Source: Pseudomonas wenzhouensis (lineage in GTDB: Bacteria > Pseudomonadota > Gammaproteobacteria > Pseudomonadales > Pseudomonadaceae). From it: 64,000 nt of DNA. Position numbers and translations under genes: made by a program. Below, one piece after another: positions 18,208-26,939 of the stretch (positions are counted from its first letter, which is position 1; each line of letters begins with the position of its first letter). The stretch is taken from contig NZ_CP072610.1 in NCBI RefSeq assembly GCF_021029445.1, positions 2,666,001 through 2,730,000 of the forward strand. The letters are read 5' to 3'. The notes beneath the pieces were generated by a model. That model saw only the letters and a list, made by a program, of their open reading frames with translations. It made no database searches and had not been told where the DNA came from.

Positions 18208-19842
18208 TTAGACGCGGAAACGGCCCACCAACTGAGCCAGGCCATGGGACAGCTCGGACAGATGCTGGCTGGCCCGCGTGCTCTGCTCGGAGGTCTGTGC
18301 CGCCTCGTTGGACAGATCACGAATATCACTGATGTTGCGTGCGATCTCTTCGGTAACGCTGCTCTGCTCCTCGCACGCCGTGGCGATCTGCGCGGCCATG
18401 TCATTGATGCGCTGCACCGAATCACCGGTCACGCTCAACGCCTGATCCACACCCGCCGCCTGCTCCACGCTCTGCCGTGCCCGCGCACTGCCCGAATGGG
18501 TGGCCTTGACCGCATTCTGCACACCGATCTGCAGACGCTCGATCATCTGCTGAATATCCTTGGTGGACTCCTGAGTACGCGCGGCCAACGCGCGCACCTC
18601 ATCGGCCACCACAGCAAAACCACGCCCCTGCTCGCCTGCCCGCGCCGCCTCGATGGCGGCATTGAGTGCCAGCAGGTTGGTTTGCTCGGCAATACCCTTG
18701 ATCACCGCCAGCACGGCGCCAATATTGGCGGTTTCCTGTTCCAGCGTCTGGATGGTAGTGGAGGCACTCTCCACTTCCTGTGCCAACTGGCGGATAGAGC
18801 GTATGGTGGCCCCCACCACCTCGGCCCCCTCACGCGACTGCGCTTCGGCCTGGCGCGCCGCATCGGCGGCATTCTGCGCATTGCGCGCCACCTCATGCAC
18901 CGCTGCGCTCATCTCGGTTGCAGCCGTGCTGACCTGATCTACAGCCACATGCTCGCTACTGATGAGGCGGTCATTGGCGGCTGCCATCCCTGCCAGGCTT
19001 TGCGCTGAATCGGCCACCTCCCCGGTGACCCTGCCCACTTCCTTGATCAGGGGTTGCAGCTTGTCGAGAAAGCGATTGAAGGCGTGACTGAGCTTACCCA
19101 ACTCATCCCTGGACAGCACATCCAGACGCACCCGCAGATCACCATCCCCATCGGCAATCTGCTCGATGCGATGCAGCAGACTGTGCAGCGGACGCGTCAC
19201 CAGCAGCGGGAAGCCCACTATCAGCACCAGACACACCAGCAGGCCTATGGCGATCAGCAGCCCCTGCTGCCAGACCAGCGCATCGCCACGTGCTATGGCA
19301 TCGGTACCCACCGCATTGGCTGCGCCATCTTCCAACTCGCCAAGTTTGTCGATAGCGGTACGTGCCTCTTCGAATTGCGCCTCACTGTCAGCAAAACTCA
19401 GCAGACTGGCGCCCTCCGGGTCACTCGAACTCATTTCCAGCACGCGCAGAGACGTTGCCTTCCAACGCTCATAGCCACGGTCAAACTCGGCCACCAGGGC
19501 AAGCGCCTCATTGCCAGGCTGCATGGCGGCGAACTTGTGCACACGGTCATAGGCCTGCTGCAGATTTTCAGCATGGGCAGCGCGTAGCTGGTCGGCATGC
19601 TGGTGCGCACTCTCATCGAGCAAGCTGCGCTCGGCAACGAAAGCCTGATAGAGATCCCGGTCGGCATTGAGCAACAGGCTGACAGCCGGCAAATGGCGAT
19701 TGGTCAGTGTCGTGCTGGACTCGGCAACCTGAGTGATGCCACGAACCCCCAGCGCCCCCATCGTCACCAGCAGAATGGCCAGCAGCAGAATCGGTAGAGC
19801 AATCTTCCAGCGAAAACCAAGATCAGCGAATACACGCAACAT
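18208..19842 (-). CDS. Methyl-accepting chemotaxis protein
   Basis: A 544-residue transmembrane chemoreceptor. TM1 is at about 11-33, followed by a periplasmic helical bundle (about 34-190, four-helix-bundle type), TM2 (about 195-215), a HAMP segment beginning [24 protein letters not shown], and the signalling hairpin with [35 protein letters not shown] at its tip. There is no C-terminal CheR/CheB pentapeptide. ATG 19842 has GGAG eight bases upstream; the longer frame to 19914 is not used. No chemotaxis genes adjoin it, so it probably feeds the general pathway. Ligand unknown. Confidence 0.93.
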   Translation of the reverse strand: MLRVFADLGFRWKIALPILLLAILLVTMGALGVRGITQVAESSTTLTNRHLPAVSLLLNADRDLYQAFVAERSLLDESAHQHADQLRAAHAENLQQAYDRVHKFAAMQPGNEALALVAEFDRGYERWKATSLRVLEMSSSDPEGASLLSFADSEAQFEEARTAIDKLGELEDGAANAVGTDAIARGDALVWQQGLLIAIGLLVCLVLIVGFPLLVTRPLHSLLHRIEQIADGDGDLRVRLDVLSRDELGKLSHAFNRFLDKLQPLIKEVGRVTGEVADSAQSLAGMAAANDRLISSEHVAVDQVSTAATEMSAAVHEVARNAQNAADAARQAEAQSREGAEVVGATIRSIRQLAQEVESASTTIQTLEQETANIGAVLAVIKGIAEQTNLLALNAAIEAARAGEQGRGFAVVADEVRALAARTQESTKDIQQMIERLQIGVQNAVKATHSGSARARQSVEQAAGVDQALSVTGDSVQRINDMAAQIATACEEQSSVTEEIARNISDIRDLSNEAAQTSEQSTRASQHLSELSHGLAQLVGRFRV

Positions 19843-20126
19843 GATGGCACTCCAGCATGACATTACTAGCAACAGCTTAGTCGAGCCTTGCCAGGCTGCT
19901 GCATGCCCTGGCAAATAACGGCCGAACGCAGCGGACTACGCCTGCCTGAATGCTTACGTTTTTTGCTCATGGGCCGGAACCACAGGGGCCGATGCGACAC
20001 TAAGCCCTATCGGAAGGGCCGTCAGGACACTGCCGAGCCTTACCTTTTGTGCTAGCGTTCCCACGTTTTCGGCTGTGCGGCCCTGCCCGTCGCGCCGAAC
20101 CTCTCACCTGCAAACGGAGTTACACC

Positions 20127-20405
20127 ATGGCAATCACCAAAGACCAACTGATCGGCGACCTGGCCGAGGCCACCTCCCTGCCCAAAGCCAGCGTACGCAA
20201 TCTGCTCGACCAGTTGGCCGAGATCGTCGGCGACGCGCTGGAAAACGACGGTGAGATCACCCTGCCGGGTATCGGCAAACTGAAGGTAAGCGAGCGCCCG
20301 GCACGCACCGGCCGCAACCCGCAGACCGGCAAAGCCATCGAAATCGCTGCCAAGAAAGTGGTCAAGCTGGTGCCCGCCAAGGCCCTGACCGACAGCCTGA
20401 ACTGA
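20127..20405 (+). CDS. HU-family DNA-binding protein
   Basis: A 92-residue HU/IHF-type histone-like protein. MAITKDQLIGDLAEATSLPKASVRNLLDQL is the helical dimer domain, and PGIGKLKVSERPARTGRNPQTG is the beta-arm with its Pro-tipped DNA-intercalating loop. ATG 20127 has CGGAGT eight bases upstream. The conserved arm and body favour HU over IHF, but this is not the main hupB locus (no lon or peptidyl-prolyl isomerase next to it), so it is probably an additional HU paralogue. It is convergent with the copper cluster, with a GC hairpin between. Confidence 0.9.
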   Translation: MAITKDQLIGDLAEATSLPKASVRNLLDQLAEIVGDALENDGEITLPGIGKLKVSERPARTGRNPQTGKAIEIAAKKVVKLVPAKALTDSLN

Positions 20406-20416
20406 GTGTTTGCCAG

Positions 20417-20435
20417 CCCAGGCGCAATGCCTGGG
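20417..20435. terminator. GC hairpin between convergent HU and cusF genes
   Basis: CCCAGGC (20417-20423) and GCCTGGG (20429-20435) form a perfect stem with a five-base loop between two convergent genes. There is no T-tract on either side, so it is a plausible but not typical two-way terminator. Confidence 0.5.
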
Positions 20436-20448
20436 CCGGCTCTGCTGG

Positions 20449-20742
20449 TTACTCGACTACCTGCAGCTCGGTAACGATGTACCGGTTACCCTGCTGCTGC
20501 ACCTGAAAGTTGACTTTCTCTCCTGCCGAAACGCCCTCCAGCAGCTGCGCATTCGCAACCTCGAACACCATGGTCATCGGCGGCATACCGATACTGGCGA
20601 TGGGGCCGTGACGCAGGGTGATCTTCTGCGCGGCGCTATCGACCTTGCGCACCTCGCCCTGACTCAGCGGCGCGGGGTCGGCGGCCTGCACCGGCAGGCT
20701 GAACAGGGTAGCCAGCGTCGCGATCAGCAATGACTTGTTCAT
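20449..20742 (-). CDS. cusF: CusF-like periplasmic copper-binding protein
   Basis: A 97-residue secreted protein with a signal peptide ending VQAADP and the CusF OB-fold. The metal site is suggested by HGPIASIGMPPMTMVFEV, supplying the His and Met ligands seen in CusF; the stacking Trp of E. coli CusF is not evident. CusF carries Cu(I) or Ag(I) in the periplasm to an efflux pump or scavenger. It is last in a minus-strand run (DUF2946, small protein, TolC-like, multicopper oxidase, cupredoxin, CusF), 19 bases after the cupredoxin gene. Confidence 0.88.
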   Translation of the reverse strand: MNKSLLIATLATLFSLPVQAADPAPLSQGEVRKVDSAAQKITLRHGPIASIGMPPMTMVFEVANAQLLEGVSAGEKVNFQVQQQGNRYIVTELQVVE

Positions 20743-20761
20743 GCATGTTTCCTCTCGTCGG

Positions 20762-21256
20762 TCACTCGGCCAGCACCCGGATGGTGCCGACCATACCGGC
20801 CTGATAGTGGCCGGCGATCAGGCAGGCGAAGTCGAACTCGCCTGCGCGGTTGAAGGTCCAGATCATCTCGCCGCTCTGCCCCGACGCGACGTGGGCCATA
20901 TAGGGTTCGTCGTGCTGCATACCGGGAAAACGCAGCATCGCCTCGGCATGTTCATCCAGGGTTTCGCGGGTGCCGATGACAAACTCGTGGAGGATCTTGC
21001 CGTCGTTGTGGTGAACAAAACGGATGGTCTCGCCCTGCCTGATCTGCAGCCGATCTGGGGTGAAGCGCATCCGGTCGGTCATACGGATCTCGATGGTGCG
21101 GTCGACCTCACCGGCATCGCCGGCGATGCCCCAGGGCTTCTGCTCCCTGATCGTTGCGGCGGCCTGATGGCCCTCGTGCGCCTCGCTGTGGGCCAGCGCT
21201 GCCGGGCTGCCGAGCAGCCCGATCAGGGTCAGAACCAGTAACTGTGCTGTTTTCAT
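20762..21256 (-). CDS. Periplasmic cupredoxin (blue-copper) protein
   Basis: A 164-residue secreted protein: signal peptide (about 1-22, ending ALAHS), a His-rich mature start (HSEAHEGHQ), then a cupredoxin fold. Type 1 copper ligands are visible as His in KILHEFVIG and Cys, His and Met in FACLIAGHYQAGM. Such proteins in copper clusters bind or shuttle copper in the periplasm. It lies 51 bases after the multicopper oxidase and just before cusF on the same strand, a likely single operon. Whether it transfers electrons or only stores copper is unknown. Confidence 0.85.
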   Translation of the reverse strand: MKTAQLLVLTLIGLLGSPAALAHSEAHEGHQAAATIREQKPWGIAGDAGEVDRTIEIRMTDRMRFTPDRLQIRQGETIRFVHHNDGKILHEFVIGTRETLDEHAEAMLRFPGMQHDEPYMAHVASGQSGEMIWTFNRAGEFDFACLIAGHYQAGMVGTIRVLAE

Positions 21257-21307
21257 CTGTGAATCCTCGCTTGCTGTGGGGACCGGGCCGCGTGGCGGCC
21301 CGCCCCG

Positions 21308-22720
21308 TCAATGCCCGGCATGACCGCCCGGCTTGCGTACCTGCACTTCCACCGGCGTCTCGAGCGGCTGCTTGAGCGGCATCGACTGGCCGCCGCCGTC
21401 GTGCGAGCGGCTCGGGTTGGCCAGTGCGCCCTTCCATTCATAGGCCACAGTTCCGGCCGGATGCTTGAACCAGCCCGGGTCGCGGTAGTCGCCAGCGGCC
21501 TGCTCCTTGCGCACCTTGAGCATGGTGAACATGCCGCCCATCTCCACCGAGCCGAACGGGCCGTCGCCGGTCATCATCGGTACGGTGTTGTCCGGCAGCG
21601 GCATCTGCATTTCCGCCATGTCGGCCATACCGCGCTCGCCCATCACCATGTAGTCCGGCACTAGCTTGGCGATCTTGCGGGTGATGTCGCGGTGATCGAC
21701 GCCGACCAAGGTCGGCACGTCGTGACCCATGGCGTTCATAGTGTGGTGGCTCTTGTGGCAGTGCAGCGCCCAGTCGCCCTCCTCGTCGGCGATGAACTCG
21801 AGCTGGCGCATCTGCCCCACCGCTACGTCGGCGGTCACCTCCGGCCAGCGCGAGCCGACCGGGGTCGGACCACCGTCGGTGCCGGTGACCTCGAACTCGT
21901 GGCCGTGCAGGTGGATCGGGTGGTTGGTCATGGTCAGGTTGCCGACGCGCAGGCGCACCCGCTCGCCCTGGCGCGCCACCAGCGGGTCGATGCCGGGGAA
22001 CACCCGGCTGTTGAAGGTCCACAGGTTGAAATCGAGCATCTCCATGATCTTCGGCGTGTAGGCGCCCGGCTCAATGTCGTAGGCGCTGAGCAGCAAGCAG
22101 TAGTCGCGGTCCACCTCGGCGATCAGCGGGTGATGCTCTCTGGGGTGGGTGACCCAGAAGCCCATCATGCCCATGGCCATCTGCACCATCTCGTCGGCGT
22201 GCGGGTGGTACATGAAGGTGCCGGGACGGCGGGCGACAAACTCGTAGACGAAGGTCTTGCCAGAGGGAATCGCCGGCTGGGTCAGGCCCGTCACACCGTC
22301 CATGCCGTTGGGCAGGCGCTGGCCGTGCCAGTGGATGCTGGTGTGCTCGGGCAGCTTGTTGGTAACGAAGATGCGCACCCGGTCGCCCTCCACCACCTCG
22401 ATAGTCGGCCCCGGCGACTGGCCGTTATAGCCCCACAGGTGGGCCTTGTAGCCGGGCGCCAGCTCGCGTACCACCGGCTCGGCGACCAGGTGGAACTCCT
22501 TGACGCCGTTGTTCATCCGCCACGGCAGCGTCCAGCCGTTGAGGGTCACCACCGGGTTGTAGGGCCGCCCGCTGCCCGGCTGCAGCGGCGGTTGGGTGTC
22601 GGCGCTGGCCTGCAGCACCGGCTCGGGCAGGGCCGCCATGGCCACCCGGCTTACCGCCGAGGTCGCCACCGCAGCGCCGATGGCGCTGGCCCCGAGAAAG
22701 AAATCGCGTCGTGAAACCAT
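21308..22720 (-). CDS. Multicopper oxidase, Tat-exported (CopA/CuiO-type)
   Basis: A 470-residue periplasmic multicopper oxidase. The N-terminus MVSRRDFFLGASAIGAAVA is a twin-arginine signal. All four copper motifs are present: HWHG, YHPHADE, NHPIHLHGHEF and HCHKSHHTMNAM. It probably oxidises Cu(I) to less toxic Cu(II). Met-rich stretches (MADMAEMQMPLP) near the C-terminus fit copper handling. ATG 22720 has AAGGAA eight bases upstream; the longer frame to 23128 merely overlaps the TolC-like gene in another frame. Intact and close to its upstream neighbour (16 bases). Confidence 0.92.
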   Translation of the reverse strand: MVSRRDFFLGASAIGAAVATSAVSRVAMAALPEPVLQASADTQPPLQPGSGRPYNPVVTLNGWTLPWRMNNGVKEFHLVAEPVVRELAPGYKAHLWGYNGQSPGPTIEVVEGDRVRIFVTNKLPEHTSIHWHGQRLPNGMDGVTGLTQPAIPSGKTFVYEFVARRPGTFMYHPHADEMVQMAMGMMGFWVTHPREHHPLIAEVDRDYCLLLSAYDIEPGAYTPKIMEMLDFNLWTFNSRVFPGIDPLVARQGERVRLRVGNLTMTNHPIHLHGHEFEVTGTDGGPTPVGSRWPEVTADVAVGQMRQLEFIADEEGDWALHCHKSHHTMNAMGHDVPTLVGVDHRDITRKIAKLVPDYMVMGERGMADMAEMQMPLPDNTVPMMTGDGPFGSVEMGGMFTMLKVRKEQAAGDYRDPGWFKHPAGTVAYEWKGALANPSRSHDGGGQSMPLKQPLETPVEVQVRKPGGHAGH

Positions 22721-22736
22721 CAGGGAAATTCCTTGT

Positions 22737-24143
22737 TCAGTGGCCGGCGGCGGCCGGCTCGGCAGCAGCGGCAGGCGCCGCGCCGAGCGAGGGATTGGGG
22801 GCGCCCAACAGGGCCATGTCGAGGTCGGCGCGCGCCAGCCAGAAGGCGCGTTGCGCCTGCAGGTAGCCATCCACCGCCTGCACCTGGCGGCGCGCATCGG
22901 CGAGCAGGTCAAAGGTGCTGATGAACATGCCGTTGTAGCGCAGCAAGTTTTCCTCGGCGATGCGCTGGCGCAGCGGCAGCACCTCGGCGCGATAGTGCTG
23001 CGCCAGCTCGAAGGCGTTGCGGTAGGCGTGGTAGGCCTCGCGCACCTGCGAGCGGGCGTTGATCGCCGTCTCGGCGGCGCGGTTGAGCGCCTGGCGATAC
23101 TGCGCCTCGGCCCGCGCCACCTTGGCACCGCTCCAGTCGAACAGCGGCAGCTCGACGCTGATCTCGTAGCCGCGCTGGGTCGGCTCCTCGTTGGAGCGGT
23201 TGTTGACCACGCCCAGCTCCAGCACGTTGATGAAGCGCGTGGTTCGGGTCAGGCCGAGGTTCTGCGCCAGACGCTCGGCATCCAGGCGCACGGCCTGGAT
23301 GTCCTGGCGCTGGTTCATGGCCAGGCGCTCCACGTCCGGCAACTCGTCTGCGGTTTTCGGCAATGCCGGCAGGCGTTCGAGCAGGCGGTAGTCGAGCTGC
23401 TCGCCCCACAGGCCGAGCAGACGGGTCAACTGCTCGCGGCTGCGCACCCGCGCCTGTTCGGCCTGCAGCAGGCCGATGCCGGCCTCGGCGTAGAAGTTCT
23501 GCTGTTCGGCCTGCTGCAACTTGCTGAAGTTACCCACTGCAGTCATGCGCCGGGCCAGCTCGGCGCCGGCTTCGGCGGCGGCCAACACCTGCCGCGCGTA
23601 GACCAGGCTCTCCTCTGCGGCGACCGCCTGGTACCAGGCCTTGCGCGTCTCGCTGGCAAGCTCGAACACCGCCAGGCTGGTCTGCCGCTGCAGCTGCTCG
23701 AAGCGCCGACCCTCCAGGCGCGAGGTCAGCGGCAGGGCGATCAGCCGCGCCAGATTCAGGTGCAGGCCGCGCTCGTATTCGATCTCGCTGCCCTTCTCCA
23801 GGCGGCCGTAGGAGAAGCCGGGATTGGGCAGGCGCCCGGCCTGCACCCGTTCGGCCTCGCCGATGCCCAGTTCGTCGAAAGACGCCTGCAGGCCGCGGTT
23901 GTTGAGCAGCGCCAGTTGCACCGCGGCATCCAGGCTCAGGGGTTCGGCCAACAGCTCGGCGACGCGCGCCTCGATCTGGCTGCGCCCGGCCTCGTCGCGG
24001 GCCCACAGCAGTTGCTTGTCCAGCTGGCGCTCGGCGCTTTGCTGCACCGGATCGAAGCCGCTGTCCTGGCTGAAGCCGGCGCATCCGGCCAGCAGCAGCG
24101 CGGCGCAGAGCAGTACGGCGGGTTTAATGGTGGTCATGGCCAC
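22737..24143 (-). CDS. TolC/CusC-family outer membrane lipoprotein
   Basis: A 468-residue outer-membrane factor of the RND-efflux type. The lipobox LLLAGC (Cys at about 21) anchors it; two OEP repeats follow, with LSLDAAVQLALLNNRGLQ starting the first. It resembles the CusC/CopB-like factors of copper clusters. The unusual point is that no CusA-type pump or CusB-type adaptor is encoded nearby, so it must work with a pump elsewhere or in another way. Its start overlaps the 3' end of the upstream small gene by 20 bases. Confidence 0.86.
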   Translation of the reverse strand: MAMTTIKPAVLLCAALLLAGCAGFSQDSGFDPVQQSAERQLDKQLLWARDEAGRSQIEARVAELLAEPLSLDAAVQLALLNNRGLQASFDELGIGEAERVQAGRLPNPGFSYGRLEKGSEIEYERGLHLNLARLIALPLTSRLEGRRFEQLQRQTSLAVFELASETRKAWYQAVAAEESLVYARQVLAAAEAGAELARRMTAVGNFSKLQQAEQQNFYAEAGIGLLQAEQARVRSREQLTRLLGLWGEQLDYRLLERLPALPKTADELPDVERLAMNQRQDIQAVRLDAERLAQNLGLTRTTRFINVLELGVVNNRSNEEPTQRGYEISVELPLFDWSGAKVARAEAQYRQALNRAAETAINARSQVREAYHAYRNAFELAQHYRAEVLPLRQRIAEENLLRYNGMFISTFDLLADARRQVQAVDGYLQAQRAFWLARADLDMALLGAPNPSLGAAPAAAAEPAAAGH

Positions 24144-24423
24144 CTCCCTCGACGGGCTCGGCGCCCTGCTCGGCCGGCTGCTCCCAGCCTTCCATGCTGT
24201 AGGTGCGCCAGCCGCCGATACGGCCGACCAGATCGTTGGCCGCGCGCCAGTCCTGCAACGGCTCGTCGGCCTGGGCGCGGTAGTCTTTCAGAGGGGAACG
24301 GTAATCCTGCGCCGGCACGGCGGCGTTGGCGTCCAGCGGGTCAGGCTGGGCCGCCATCAGGATGCCGGGCAGCGCCAGGGCAGCGATGCCCAGCAGCCTT
24401 CCGGCAAGGGAATGCAAAGTCAT
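24124..24423 (-). CDS. Small secreted protein of copper cluster, His-rich tail
   Basis: A 99-residue protein with a signal peptide (about 1-25, ALPGILMAAQP) and no membrane segment after it. It carries near-repeats DYRSPLKDYRAQ and ends in EGGGHDHH, a likely metal-binding tail. Proteins of this shape occur beside copper oxidase genes, but I know no function. It overlaps the TolC-like gene by 20 bases and is separated from the upstream DUF2946 gene by 74 bases containing a small GC stem (GCGCCGC-AAG-GCGGCGC). Confidence 0.6.
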   Translation of the reverse strand: MTLHSLAGRLLGIAALALPGILMAAQPDPLDANAAVPAQDYRSPLKDYRAQADEPLQDWRAANDLVGRIGGWRTYSMEGWEQPAEQGAEPVEGGGHDHH

Positions 24424-24497
24424 GATGTGTTCTCGCGTACGGCGGCCAGGCGACCGCGTGAGCTACAGGCGCCGCAAGGCGGCGCTACCTAAGGGGC

Positions 24498-24932
24498 TCA
24501 GGCGAGAGAAAGACGCGGGGGGCGTTCGGGCGTGTCGGCCACGCCGACGATAAGGCGGTCGAGCCAGGCTGCGGCCGGCTCGGCGGTTTGCAGGGCAGAG
24601 TCGTTCAGAAATGGCTGACTGGGCGCGGCGACACCGACGCAGAAGGCGCACAGGGTGCAGAGGCCGCCATCGGCGGGAGCAGCGCTGCTGGCCACCGAGG
24701 CGGCGTCCTGATGCGCGCCATGTGCGCTGTCGGCCGCCATGTCGTGGTGCATGGCGTGCTCAGCCTGCTGAGTCGAACTCATCTGCAGAGCGCCGCTGCG
24801 ATGCACCTGCTCGCATAACTGCATGCCAAGCGCCGCCATGGCCTGTGCCGGCAGGGCCAGCATCAGCATGCAGATCAGGGCGGTACGCAGGGATGTGCGC
24901 ATGAGGTGCAAGACCAGAGCAGTGAGAAACAT
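24498..24932 (-). CDS. DUF2946-like membrane-anchored protein, copper cluster
   Basis: About 144 residues. A hydrophobic N-terminal segment (TALICMLMLALPAQAMAALG) acts as signal or anchor; then come a His/Met-rich stretch (EHAMHHDMAADSAHGAHQD) and CTLCAFCVG, three Cys that look metal-binding. This pattern fits DUF2946, often found at the head of copper-resistance clusters. The start is uncertain: ATG 24932 or ATG 24902, neither with a clear ribosome site. It is first of the minus-strand copper genes. Confidence 0.65.
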   Translation of the reverse strand: MFLTALVLHLMRTSLRTALICMLMLALPAQAMAALGMQLCEQVHRSGALQMSSTQQAEHAMHHDMAADSAHGAHQDAASVASSAAPADGGLCTLCAFCVGVAAPSQPFLNDSALQTAEPAAAWLDRLIVGVADTPERPPRLSLA

Positions 24933-24983
24933 GGGCTGGATTATCCGCGCCTCGCGGCCATTGTCCAGCCCCGCCATCCAGCC

Positions 24984-25586
24984 TCAGCCAAGCATGGTCA
25001 CATGCCGTGGATGGCTGGCTACCCGGTCGAGCCAGGCGCGAATGGCTGGGAAAGCTTCCAGGCTGAAGCCGCCTTCATCCGCCACATGGGTGTAGGCATA
25101 CAGGGCGATATCGGCAATCGAATACTGCTCGCCGACTAGGTAGGACGTACGCTCCAACTGCTTCTCCATCACCTTCAGCGCCTTGTAGCCCAGCGCCAGG
25201 CAGCGCGCGTGCTCTTCGCGCCGCGCCTCCGGCATGCCCTGGTAAAGCTGGATGAAGCGCGCCACTGCAACATAGGGCTCGTGGCTGTATTGCTCGAAGA
25301 ACTGCCACTGCAGTACCTGGGTGCGCAGGCGCGGCTCGGTCGGCAGAAACTCGCTGCCATCGGCAAGGAAGTTGAGGATGGCGTTGGATTCCCACAGACA
25401 GGTGCCATCTTCCAGCTCCAGCACCGGAATCTTGCCGTTGGGATTCCTGGCCAGAAAAGCTTCGCTCTGAGTTTCGCCCTTGAGGATGTCGATGGCAATC
25501 CACTGGTACTCCTTGCCCAGCAGATGCAGCATCAGCTTGACCTTGTAGCAGTTGCCCGAGCGGTAATCGCCGTAGACCTTGAACAT
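24984..25586 (-). CDS. Glutathione S-transferase family protein
   Basis: A 200-residue cytosolic GST. The N-terminal thioredoxin-like domain (1-80) has KVYGDYRSGNCYKVKLMLHLL and the glutathione-contact NPNGKIPVLELEDGTCLWESNAIL; an all-helical domain follows (90-198), with the N-capping motif SIADIALYAYTH. ATG 25586 has GGGAGGG seven bases upstream. It is separated from the copper cluster by about 50 bases and followed upstream by a REP hairpin, so it is probably its own unit. The substrate is unknown; its closest class by sequence is beta/theta-like. Confidence 0.9.
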   Translation of the reverse strand: MFKVYGDYRSGNCYKVKLMLHLLGKEYQWIAIDILKGETQSEAFLARNPNGKIPVLELEDGTCLWESNAILNFLADGSEFLPTEPRLRTQVLQWQFFEQYSHEPYVAVARFIQLYQGMPEARREEHARCLALGYKALKVMEKQLERTSYLVGEQYSIADIALYAYTHVADEGGFSLEAFPAIRAWLDRVASHPRHVTMLG

Positions 25587-25616
25587 CGCGTTGCCCTCCC
25601 CGTGTTTCATTCTTTC

Positions 25617-25678
25617 CCAAGGAGCCGGCTTGCCGGCGATCCGCTTTGCGCGAAAGCATCGCCAGCAAGCTGGCTCCT
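25617..25678. repeat. REP hairpin, AGGAGCC(A/G)GCTTGC type
   Basis: AGGAGCCGGCTTGCCGGCGAT (in two halves, 25619-25639) mirrors ATCGCCAGCAAGCTGGCTCCT at the right end, with a central loop containing a second small stem. This is the common Pseudomonas intergenic palindrome; it occupies the gap between the GST and aminotransferase genes. Confidence 0.8.
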
Positions 25679-25694
25679 ACGGTTCTGCAAGACC

Positions 25695-26852
25695 CTACTT
25701 CGCCTGCGCCTCGCGGATCACCACCGCCAACCGGCGCAGGCCTTCGCCCAGACGCTCCGGCGCCACGTGGCTGAAATTCAGCCGCAGGTGACCAGGGTTG
25801 GCGTCCGGATCGATGAAGAACGGCTCACCCGGCATGAAGGCGACGTTCTGCGCCAACGCTGCGTCGAGCAGCGTACGGGTATCCAGCGGCTGCTTGAGGG
25901 TCAGCCAGAAGAACAGACCACCCTGCGGAATCTCCCAGTCAGCCAGGTCAGCGAAGTGTTCCTGCAACGACGCCTGCATGGCGTCACGGCGGAGGCGGTA
26001 GAAATCGCGCAGCTCGGCCAGGTGGCCACGGTACTGCTCGCTGCCCAGCCACTGCAGCGCCTGCCACTGGCCGATACGGTTGGTGTGCAGATCCGCCGAC
26101 TGTTTCAGGCGCAGCAGGTGCGGGAACAGGTCAGGCGTGGCGATCAGGTAACCCACGCGCAGGCCTGGCAGCAATGTCTTGGATACGGTGCCGGTGTAGA
26201 TCCAACTGGCTTTCTTCAGGCGGCTGACGATGGGCGTGGCGCTGCCGGCGTCGAACACCAGCTCGCGGTACGGCTCGTCTTCGATCAGGGTCACGCCAAA
26301 CTCGTCGAGCAGCGCCGCCACGGCTTCGCGCTTGGCCTCGCTGTAACGGGTGGCGGACGGGTTCTGAAAGGTCGGGATCAGGTAGGCGAAAGCCGGCTTG
26401 TGCGTTTCCAGACGCTGACGCAGCGCCGCCAACTCAGGCCCGTCGGCCTCCTGCGGCACGCTGATGCAGTCGGCGCCAAAGAGCTGGAAGGCCTGCAGCG
26501 CGGCCAGGTAGGTCGGCGCTTCGAGCAATACCTCGGTGCCCGGATCGATGAACAGCTTGGAGGCCAGATCCAAGGTCTGCTGCGAGCCGCTGACGATCAG
26601 TACCTGGCTGGCCTCGCAAGGCACGCCCAATGCACGCGCCTCAGCGGCAATGGCCTCACGCAGCGCCGGCTCACCCTCGCTCATGCCGTACTGGCCCATG
26701 CTCGCCGGCATATCGGCCCAGTCCACCTTGGGCAGCATCGGTTCGGCCGGCAGGCCACCGGCGAAGGACATCACCTCCGGACGCTGCGCCGCAGCCAGAA
26801 TTTCGCGAATCAGAGAGCTTTTCAGGCGGGCGATACGTTCGGAGAAGGCCAT
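25695..26852 (-). CDS. PLP-dependent aminotransferase, class I/II (LysN/2-aminoadipate type)
   Basis: A 385-residue fold-type I aminotransferase without a GntR domain. Visible motifs: GQYGMSEGEPALREAIA near residue 55, YLIPTFQNPSATRYS, LIEDEPYRELVF, and the PLP Lys in TGTVSKTLLPGLRVGY. The layout matches the 2-aminoadipate/valine-pyruvate group. It is divergent from a MarR gene across 82 bases with small inverted repeats. The physiological substrate cannot be told from sequence. Confidence 0.86.
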   Translation of the reverse strand: MAFSERIARLKSSLIREILAAAQRPEVMSFAGGLPAEPMLPKVDWADMPASMGQYGMSEGEPALREAIAAEARALGVPCEASQVLIVSGSQQTLDLASKLFIDPGTEVLLEAPTYLAALQAFQLFGADCISVPQEADGPELAALRQRLETHKPAFAYLIPTFQNPSATRYSEAKREAVAALLDEFGVTLIEDEPYRELVFDAGSATPIVSRLKKASWIYTGTVSKTLLPGLRVGYLIATPDLFPHLLRLKQSADLHTNRIGQWQALQWLGSEQYRGHLAELRDFYRLRRDAMQASLQEHFADLADWEIPQGGLFFWLTLKQPLDTRTLLDAALAQNVAFMPGEPFFIDPDANPGHLRLNFSHVAPERLGEGLRRLAVVIREAQAK

Positions 26853-26886
26853 GAGATGTCCTGGGCTGCAAAGTCATTGGAATTAA

Positions 26887-26939
26887 GTCAAACTGCTTGA
26901 CCGAAACTACGCCGCCAACCCGAGATACGTCAATATGAC
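26887..26939. promoter_or_regulatory. Candidate MarR operators in divergent gap
   Basis: Two small inverted repeats share the GTCA/TGAC core: GTCAA-ACTGC-TTGAC (26887-26901) and GTCA-ATA-TGAC (26929-26939, overlapping the MarR start codon). They sit between the MarR and aminotransferase genes, where an autorepressor would bind. The arms are short. Confidence 0.35.

Noticed and set aside
22596..24425. 609-residue plus-strand frame opposite the TolC-like gene
   Set aside because: It is antisense to a well-supported gene with recognisable motifs and arises from high third-position GC.
24467..24485. GC stem as a terminator after the DUF2946 gene
   Set aside because: No T-tract follows, and the downstream gene is probably in the same operon.
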